DNA from: Oscillospiraceae bacterium
GTDB lineage: Bacteria > Bacillota > Clostridia > Oscillospirales > Acutalibacteraceae
Direction: 5' to 3'
NCBI GenBank assembly: GCA_031270785.1
Contig: JAISWM010000006.1
Coordinates: 1 to 11,567, forward strand
DNA length: 11,567 bases
This document shows, piece by piece, positions 7,333 to 11,567 of the stretch. A model generated the notes under the pieces. It did no database searches and had not been told where the DNA came from. It saw only the letters and a program-made list of their open reading frames with translations. The translations under genes and the position numbers were made by a program. Numbering within the stretch: position 1 is the first letter of the stretch; every line of letters begins with the position of its first letter.

Positions 7333-8561
7333 GTAATTCCCGTCAAAATGCAGTTATCAGCGCAAGATACAGTTCTCATTCTCAAAATGAGCAATCCAGC
7401 GAGGGGTAACTTAAAGTTTGTTATGAATATGCGAAACAAAATGGTTATACTGTTATCGGCGAATACATTGACCGTGCAATGTCAGGGCGCGAGGCTGAAA
7501 AAAGAACAGAATTTCAACGCATGATTGCCGATAGTGCCAAACGTCAATTTACAGCCGTTATTGTTTATCAATTTGATCGTTTTGCCCGAAATCGTTATGA
7601 TTCTGCAACTTATAAAGCCAAACTCAAAAAGAATGGTGTTAAAGTCATATCTGCCCGAGAAAATATTTCAGACGATGCCAGCGGTGTTTTGATGGAAGCC
7701 GTTCTTGAGGGAATGGCTGAATACTATAGCGTGGAGCTTTCGCAGAAAATCAAACGTGGCATGAGTTTAAATGCTGAAAAATGTTTAGCTGTTGGCGGAA
7801 TGAAAATTTTGGGTTACAAAATCAAAGAAAAACAATTTACTATCGATTCAGAAACTGCTCCAATCGTTAAACAAATTTTTCAAAAATATCTTTCCGGCTT
7901 CACAATGGCACAAATCATTAGATACCTCAATGAAAATAGTGTAAAAACTTCGCTTGGAAATGAATTTAATAAAAATTCAATCAGGCGAATTCTCACCAAC
8001 AAAAAATATGTTGGAATTTATAGTTTTAACGGCAAAGAAACTCCCGACGGCGTGCCAAGAATTATAGATGATGAAACTTTAAGCAAGTCCAAATCATGAT
8101 CGAAAAAACAAAAAAGCTCCTGCCGGGGCAAAAGCCGCGGAAGAATTTTACTTACTTTCAACCAAAATATTTTGCGGACACTGCGAAGCTGGTTTAGTTG
8201 GAATTAGCGGTACTTCAAAGACCGGAAAAATTCATCAATATTATCAATGCAACAACAATCGAAAGAAAAAATGTGATCTAAAACCGGTCAAAAAGTCTTA
8301 CATAGAAGATTTAGTTGTGAATTCTACTATGTCAATTTTGAATGGCGAAAAAATCGATGAAATTTCAAGAAATGTTTGTGAACTTTCAGAAAAAGAGAGT
8401 AACACTGCTGCACTTAAAAGATTGAAAAAATTAGTCAAAGAAAATGAAACTGCCACCGAAAACTTAATCAAAGCCCTTGAAGCCGGGAAAGCAGTTGATA
8501 TTATTTCTGCTCAAATTGAAAAAAGACAAACCGAAAAACAAAATTTAGAAGGTCAAATTGC

Positions 8562-8650
8562 GGTCATGTCTCAAAATTGTTGAAATCTCTTCTATCACCC
8601 CCGCCGTGGGCGGGGGGAAAAGATATTATCAACAAATTTGACCCACAACC
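8562..8650. repeat. palindromic MITE-like element, copy 2 (inside the serine recombinase)
   Basis: This 89-bp copy is in reverse orientation relative to copy 1, with ends GGTCATGTCTCAAAATT and CAAATTTGACCCACAACC. It is flanked by a perfect 8-bp direct repeat CAAATTGC (8554-8561 and 8651-8658). That shows insertion by a transposition-type reaction into the recombinase reading frame. Confidence 0.93.
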
Positions 8651-8829
8651 CAAATTGCCAGAGAAAAAATTTTAAAACCAAAACTTGAATTTGATCAGGT
8701 TAGATTTTTCTTCGAGAAATTTATAAAAGGCGATGTTAATGATATAAAATTTCGCCAGGCTTTGGTTGATACTTTTGTAAATAAAATCTACCTACATCAA
8801 GATAAACTCTATGTTTTCTGCAATGCACA

Positions 8830-8882
8830 GGAGAATAAAATAAAAGTGCCCCTCAACGACTCTGAGAGTTCGTATAAGGGGC
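8830..8882 (-). terminator. rho-independent terminator downstream of ssrA
   Basis: On the minus strand, GCCCCT (8882-8877) pairs with AGGGGC (8853-8848), and an inner stem forms from ACGAACTC and GAGTCGT around a short loop. A T-rich run (CACTTTTATTTTATT) follows. It begins a few bases after the CCA end of the tmRNA, where a terminator is expected. It also overlaps the 3' end of the recombinase frame. Confidence 0.7.
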
Positions 8883-8885
8883 GTT

Positions 8886-9294
8886 TGGTGGAAACGAGGG
8901 GAATCGAACCCCTGTCCGAAAATTATTTGCTTAAGCTTTCTACGAGTGTATTCAATGTAATAAATTCCCTAAAAATAAGTACATTGAAAAACATTAATTT
9001 CAGGTAGTCTCTGGTTCATGTCCGGATGCGAGACACTTTCCGAATCACGTTCACCACTATTTGTCGCCCTAATCCGGCCGTGGTGCTCCAAAAAAGGACG
9101 TCGCCTAATTGTTAGGCTCATAATCAATAAGATTAAGCGGCTTTTTGTGCCCTTACCTTACGGAAATCTACATTGATTACTTTTTTGTTTTTTGGATCGT
9201 CTCCATTTAATTTTTAAAGCGCGTTTTTTAAGTGATTCGCCTACACTACTCGCTTACCTAAACTTATAATCCCCGTCGAACCCATTACGTTCCC
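8886..9294 (-). ncRNA. ssrA: transfer-messenger RNA (tmRNA)
   Basis: The 409-nt gene rescues stalled ribosomes. The 5' end GGGAACG pairs as a 7-bp acceptor stem with CGTTTCC, followed by an encoded ACCA. The hallmark 5' segment ATGGGTTCGACGGGG and a T arm (AGGGG-TTCGATT-CCCCT) are present. A plausible tag frame runs on the minus strand from GGA at 9204 to a TAA at 9135-9133. It encodes 23 residues starting GDDPKNKK and ending KVRAQKAA. The terminal Ala-Ala is as expected for a proteolysis tag. The resume codon is preceded by TTAAAT, which keeps the U-A at -5/-4 seen in E. coli. The partner gene smpB lies 202 bp upstream. The 3' end is the likely integration site of the recombinase element. 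Confidence 0.95.
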
Positions 9295-9382
9295 ATATTT
9301 CAAAAATTATTTAATGTTATAGCAGTTATGGTTTAAAACAGTCCTAAAAAATAAATTTTTCCGTGTACTTTTTCCATCCGTC

Positions 9383-9471
9383 GGTGGTGGTCCAAATTAA
9401 TTGATAATATCTTCCATCCCCGTCTATGGCGGTGGTGAAAAAAGTAATTTCAACTATTTTGAGACATGACC
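9383..9471. repeat. palindromic MITE-like element, copy 3 (between smpB and ssrA)
   Basis: This 89-bp copy starts GGTGGTGGTCCAAATTAA and ends TTTTGAGACATGACC, in the same orientation as copy 1. Its core palindrome is decayed (CCCCGTC/GGCGGTGG). No target duplication is visible in the flanks (CATCCGTC and TAAATTAA), suggesting an old insertion. It occupies much of the 9295-9496 gap, which otherwise holds only AT-rich sequence and the presumed ssrA promoter region. Confidence 0.85.
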
Positions 9472-9496
9472 TAAATTAATTTTCAATTTATAACCT

Positions 9497-9961
9497 TTAA
9501 AACTTGTTTTTTTCTTTATATGCACGGTCTATATCCCTTAAGGCGGATTTCTTTGCTAACTCCGCTCTTTTATCATAGAGTTTTTTCCCTTTGCAAAGCC
9601 CTACTTTCATTTTAACATATGATCCTTTAAAATATAACGATAAAGGTATTATAGAGTATCCCTGCAATTTTGTTTGCCCAAACAATTTAAATATTTCCTT
9701 TTTATGGACTAAAAGTTTTCTGACTCTGAGCGGATCTTTATTAAATATATTCCCTTTTTCGTAAGCGCCTATGTGCATATTATTTACAAACAATTCTCCG
9801 CCTATTACAGCACACCACGAATCTTTAATATTCGCACTGCCATTCCTTAAAGATTTCACTTCCGTACCGTAAAGTTCGATCCCCGCCTCCATACTTTCAA
9901 CTATAAAATAATTATGACTCGCCTTTCTGTTTTGAGAAATTATTTTAGTATTGCTATTCAA
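9497..9961 (-). CDS. smpB: SsrA-binding protein SmpB
   Basis: The 154-residue protein binds the tRNA-like domain of tmRNA and delivers it to stalled ribosomes. It shows the family's conserved OB-barrel signatures: NRKASHNYFIVESMEAGIEL near the N-terminus, GTEVKSLR (33-40), MHIGAYEKGN and PLRVRKLLVHKKEI. The basic C-terminal tail GKKLYDKRAELAKKSALRDI mimics the missing anticodon arm and is complete. Length matches the usual 150-160. The start is a TTG at 9961, supported by AGGTGA at 9973-9968 with 6-nt spacing. It is upstream of ssrA on the same strand. Unlike the neighbours it looks fully intact, as expected of a core gene. Confidence 0.97.
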   Translation of the reverse strand: MNSNTKIISQNRKASHNYFIVESMEAGIELYGTEVKSLRNGSANIKDSWCAVIGGELFVNNMHIGAYEKGNIFNKDPLRVRKLLVHKKEIFKLFGQTKLQGYSIIPLSLYFKGSYVKMKVGLCKGKKLYDKRAELAKKSALRDIDRAYKEKNKF

Positions 9962-9986
9962 ATAGTATCACCTGCTTGTAATATAA

Positions 9987-10082
9987 CTAATGCTCTTGAA
10001 AAAAATGTTTAATAGACCTGCCCGTAAACTTCCCAGAGCGCAAACTATCGAAAAATGCATCACTTAAAAAATGGCTTTGCAT
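9987..10082 (-). CDS. 31-residue ORF upstream of smpB, possibly a gene remnant
   Basis: ATG at 10082 to TAG at 9989-9987 encodes 31 residues beginning MQSHFLSDAFFDSLRSGKF. The Shine-Dalgarno AAGGAG sits 6 nt upstream, and the stop is 25 nt before the smpB start. The AAGG half of that site belongs to the end of the palindromic element (copy 4) and the AG to its target duplication. The ribosome site is therefore a by-product of the insertion. If the element and one duplicate are removed, the frame stays open to about 10330 (upstream codons read YLPASLRKKIRPVCKF). It may therefore be the 3' end of an older interrupted frame. No family is recognised. Confidence 0.35.
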   Translation of the reverse strand: MQSHFLSDAFFDSLRSGKFTGRSIKHFFQEH

Positions 10083-10090
10083 CAAAATCT

Positions 10091-10179
10091 CCTTGTGGGT
10101 CAAAATAGTTGAAATCCCTTCTTTCACCCCCGCCATAGGCGGGGGTGAAAGATATTATCAATTAATTTGGACCACCACC
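10091..10179. repeat. palindromic MITE-like element, copy 4 (best preserved hairpin)
   Basis: This 89-bp copy is in the same orientation as copy 2, with a perfect 14-bp core stem CTTTCACCCCCGCC/GGCGGGGGTGAAAG and a 3-base loop. It is flanked by a perfect 8-bp direct repeat CAAAATCT (10083-10090 and 10180-10187), so the element boundaries are well defined. Confidence 0.93.
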
Positions 10180-10230
10180 CAAAATCTCCCGGGAAGTATT
10201 TTTATACGCCGTCGTCGATTTTGATTGCAA

Positions 10231-10247
10231 TCTGTAAAATTTACAGA
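10231..10247. repeat. 17-bp palindrome
   Basis: TCTGTAAAATTTACAGA is a perfect palindrome of 8-bp arms around one base. It could be a protein-binding site or chance in AT-rich DNA. No gene nearby clearly uses it. Confidence 0.4.
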
Positions 10248-10270
10248 CAGGTCTAATTTTTTTCCGCAAA

Positions 10271-10298
10271 CTCGCGGGGAGATACCATACGAACAAAT
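10271..10298 (+). repeat. 28-bp direct repeat, copy 1
   Basis: The 28 bases starting CTCGCGGGGAGATACC and ending ACGAACAAAT recur exactly at 10432-10459. On the minus strand both copies can be read as FVRMVSPRE. Confidence 0.85.
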
Positions 10299-10431
10299 TT
10301 ACTTTTTTCAAATCCGGCAGCTATAAGTTTAACATTTTGAATATGAATTGTCAAATCTAACTTTTAGACCGCACGGTATAACTGCTTCACTTGAAAAAAG
10401 CATGCTCATTTGCGCACTCTTTCCACGCTGG

Positions 10432-10459
10432 CTCGCGGGGAGATACCATACGAACAAAT
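10432..10459 (+). repeat. 28-bp direct repeat, copy 2
   Basis: This is an exact repeat of 10271-10298, offset by 161 bp. The sequences between and beyond the copies are not similar, so it is a local partial duplication or a short dispersed repeat rather than a tandem array. Confidence 0.85.
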
Positions 10460-10543
10460 ATTTGTTCAGGATTTCCCTTATTTAAATATTTATAATTACG
10501 AATTACTGCTTTAGGACAAGTTTATTAATTTTCAAAAAATATA

Positions 10544-10572
10544 TTGACATTTAGTTGATTTAATATTACAAT
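10544..10572 (+). promoter_or_regulatory. sigma70-type promoter for the secreted protein gene
   Basis: TTGACA (10544-10549) and TACAAT (10567-10572) are separated by exactly 17 bp. The gene's Shine-Dalgarno AAGGAG (10601-10606) and ATG (10614) follow at normal distances. Confidence 0.8.
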
Positions 10573-10613
10573 GTTGTAGTAATCGATTATAAATTAAATT
10601 AAGGAGAAAAATT

Positions 10614-11069
10614 ATGAAAAATAATAAGTTAAAAGTTTTTATTAGTTGTGCCGTTTTGTTTAGTAGTTTGTCCATTTTTGGGGTTTCAGCAGTTCAAGAT
10701 ATTGATTTTATGCGGTTCTCGGTATATCATGACAGGATAGCCCAAGGAGATAGCAAACAAGTTGCGCGCAACCGTGCAAACGTATATTTAGAAACATATT
10801 TAAACGAATACGTAGTCGCAATGGCAAACGGGAAAACAGACGACTGGGCAAACGCACATGCAGAAATGATAGCATCAGGATTTTCTGAGGGAAGAGCAAC
10901 TACGGTTGCTGACATGACTGTAGCTATGATAAAGCGCGAACACACTCCAATCTGGGCATTTTCCTATGCAGTCTGTTGTGAACAACTGGTATTTTTGGGA
11001 ACGATGCCTTCAGAAACGGCGCACGAAATGGCAACTGCGTATACAGACCGGAGAACAGCAGGATATTAA
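10614..11069 (+). CDS. secreted alanine-rich repeat protein, function unknown
   Basis: This 151-residue precursor has a clear signal peptide: positive start MKNNKLK, hydrophobic core ISCAVLFSSLSIFG, and cleavage site VSA at 24-26. The mature part is built of loose repeats of about 18-20 residues that pair a G-x-(S/T) turn with alanine-spaced helices, for example NGKTDDWANAHAEMIA, SGFSEGRATTVADM and LGTMPSETAHEMATAY. A helical repeat solenoid exported to the periplasm or surface is likely. It has a near-consensus promoter and strong Shine-Dalgarno site of its own, so it is a single-gene unit. I cannot name the family. Similar alanine-rich sequence resumes at 11276, suggesting the gene was once longer or had a paralogue. 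Confidence 0.8.
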   Translation: MKNNKLKVFISCAVLFSSLSIFGVSAVQDIDFMRFSVYHDRIAQGDSKQVARNRANVYLETYLNEYVVAMANGKTDDWANAHAEMIASGFSEGRATTVADMTVAMIKREHTPIWAFSYAVCCEQLVFLGTMPSETAHEMATAYTDRRTAGY

Positions 11070-11102
11070 TATTCAAGATTCAAACTTATATGCACACATG
11101 TT

Positions 11103-11190
11103 GGTTGTGGGCCAAATTTATTGATAATATCTTTTCCTCCCGCCATGGGCGGGGGAAAAGAAGGGATTTCAACTATTTTGGGACACGACC
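11103..11190. repeat. palindromic MITE-like element, copy 5
   Basis: This 88-bp copy begins GGTTGTGGGCCAAATTTA and ends TTTTGGGACACGACC, with core CTCCCGCC-ATG-GGCGGGGGA. It is flanked by CACATGTT (11095-11102) and CACGTGTT (11191-11198), a 7/8 target duplication. It follows the secreted protein gene by 33 bp and could serve as its terminator. Confidence 0.9.
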
Positions 11191-11275
11191 CACGTGTTTG
11201 TATCCATGACGAATATGTATAGATATAACGCGACTACATCTGTAAATATATAGTAAAAGAAGGGCATAGTGAAGC

Positions 11276-11399
11276 ATGGGTAGCGGGGCATATACATATG
11301 GGAAAGTAATAATGAGATATAACCATGAACAAGCCCGCGTACGTGCAGACGCAATTGAAATTGCACATGCAATGAAATTTCGGCTATCCCTCGAAATGA
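11276..11399 (+). pseudogene. remnant of an alanine-rich repeat protein like the upstream secreted one
   Basis: From an ATG at 11276 the frame reads MGSGAYTYGKVIM and then NHEQARVRADAIEIAHAMKF. The G-turn/alanine-helix style matches the secreted protein at 10614. There is no signal peptide, promoter or good ribosome site. The frame runs straight into copy 6 of the palindromic element and ends within it at 11479 (tail MAGGERYHQLI). It is probably the tail of a longer or duplicated gene cut up by stops and by copies 5 and 6. Similarity was judged by eye only. Confidence 0.45.
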
Positions 11400-11488
11400 A
11401 GTTACGCCTCAAAATAGTTGAAATTCCTTCTTTCCCTTCGCCCATGGCGGGGGGGGAAAGATATCATCAACTAATTTGAGCCACCGCC
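11400..11488. repeat. palindromic MITE-like element, copy 6
   Basis: This 89-bp copy is in the same orientation as copies 2 and 4. It begins AGTTACGCCTCAAAATAG and ends CTAATTTGAGCCACCGCC. The core is CCCTTCGCC-CAT-GGCGGGGGGG. No target duplication is visible in the flanks (CGAAATGA and AAAGCTTT). The 79 bp after it hold nothing I can assign. Confidence 0.85.
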
Positions 11489-11567
11489 AAAGCTTTTGTA
11501 ATGCCGGCTTATCTTTGTTTCTAAATGGTTTTGGCTGTAAGATTTTGTTTTTGAATTTCAAGTAAAA

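Larger units (their letters stand above)
7329..9007 (+). pseudogene. large serine recombinase, inactivated by four lesions
   Basis: The reconstructed protein is about 490 residues to the tmRNA edge. It has a resolvase domain with likely nucleophile S15 (SARYSS) and VYQFDRFARNRYDS, a recombinase domain (GMKILGYKI to RRILTNKKYVGIYSFNG), a zinc ribbon (FCGHC ... KKKC) and a coiled coil. Lesions in order: CAA to TAA at 7407-7409; loss of one base after 8080 (TTC-AAG expected); loss of one A in the run at 8103-8108, which together with the previous change restores ETFKQVQIMIEKNKKAP; and a palindromic element at 8562-8650. Removing that element and one copy of its duplication gives an in-frame GQIAREKIL. 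The last part (VETRGIEPLSE) is antisense to the 3' end of ssrA. This is typical of recombinases whose element integrates at that gene. Confidence 0.9.
9962..10613. other. 650-bp decayed intergenic region
   Basis: Apart from the 31-residue ORF, copy 4 of the palindromic element, a 28-bp direct repeat and the promoter at 10544, I see no intact gene. Short minus-strand stretches read like protein (for example KFVRMVSPREFAEKN ending at a TAG near 10254, and FVRMVSPREPAWKECANE from the second repeat copy). They are cut by stops, consistent with gene remnants. Confidence 0.5.

Noticed and set aside
9987..10330. A continuous ~78-codon minus-strand gene through element copy 4
   Set aside because: The frame is open once the element is removed, but its Arg/Lys/Ser-rich composition and lack of a start make coding uncertain, and other frames give equally protein-like fragments.
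4107..11488. CRISPR-like array from the recurring palindromes
   Set aside because: The copies are far apart, in both orientations, with no regular spacers and with transposon-type target duplications.

Overview
The window is AT-rich, low-GC bacterial DNA with canonical sigma70-type promoters (TTGACA/TATAAT class), purine-rich Shine-Dalgarno sites and the standard genetic code. An unusual share of its genes is broken, and the same short palindromic element recurs six times, twice inside genes. Decaying coding capacity plus AAA_14/DUF4143 ATPase genes would fit a host-associated lineage such as a termite-gut Endomicrobium (Elusimicrobiota). That placement is inference from general character, not a sequence match.

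Layout. Positions 1-209 hold the start of an unrecognised minus-strand gene that leaves the window. Next to it is a divergent XRE-type repressor (219-530). Positions 548-2539 are a minus-strand operon: DUF4143 ATPase, calcineurin-like phosphoesterase and a 67-residue protein. It is read from a consensus promoter sitting inside a dyad. Positions 2635-6654 are a second minus-strand group: an adenine methyltransferase-helicase fusion (broken), a small acidic protein and a compact tyrosine recombinase. A 300-bp divergent control region with two inverted repeats follows. On the plus strand come an XRE regulator (6952-7332) and, overlapping it by ATGA, a large serine recombinase that is now a pseudogene and whose reading frame runs antisense into the tmRNA gene.

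Positions 8886-9294 are ssrA (tmRNA, minus strand) and 9497-9961 its partner smpB, so this part is core chromosome. The recombinase abutting the 3' end of ssrA suggests a mobile element integrated at the tmRNA gene, with cargo running leftwards. No second copy of the tmRNA 3' end was spotted to the left, so the far boundary is probably outside the window. Positions 9962-10613 are decayed sequence with a 28-bp direct repeat. Positions 10614-11069 encode a secreted alanine-rich repeat protein, followed by a remnant of similar composition.

The most notable signal is the 88-90-bp element family at 4107, 8562, 9383, 10091, 11103 and 11400. Its ends are inverted repeats, its GC-rich core forms a hairpin, and three copies have 8-bp target duplications (two perfect, one 7/8). 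One insertion with a perfect duplication splits the serine recombinase. Deleting the element plus one duplicate restores the recombinase frame, so it behaves like a MITE that has been moving in this genome.
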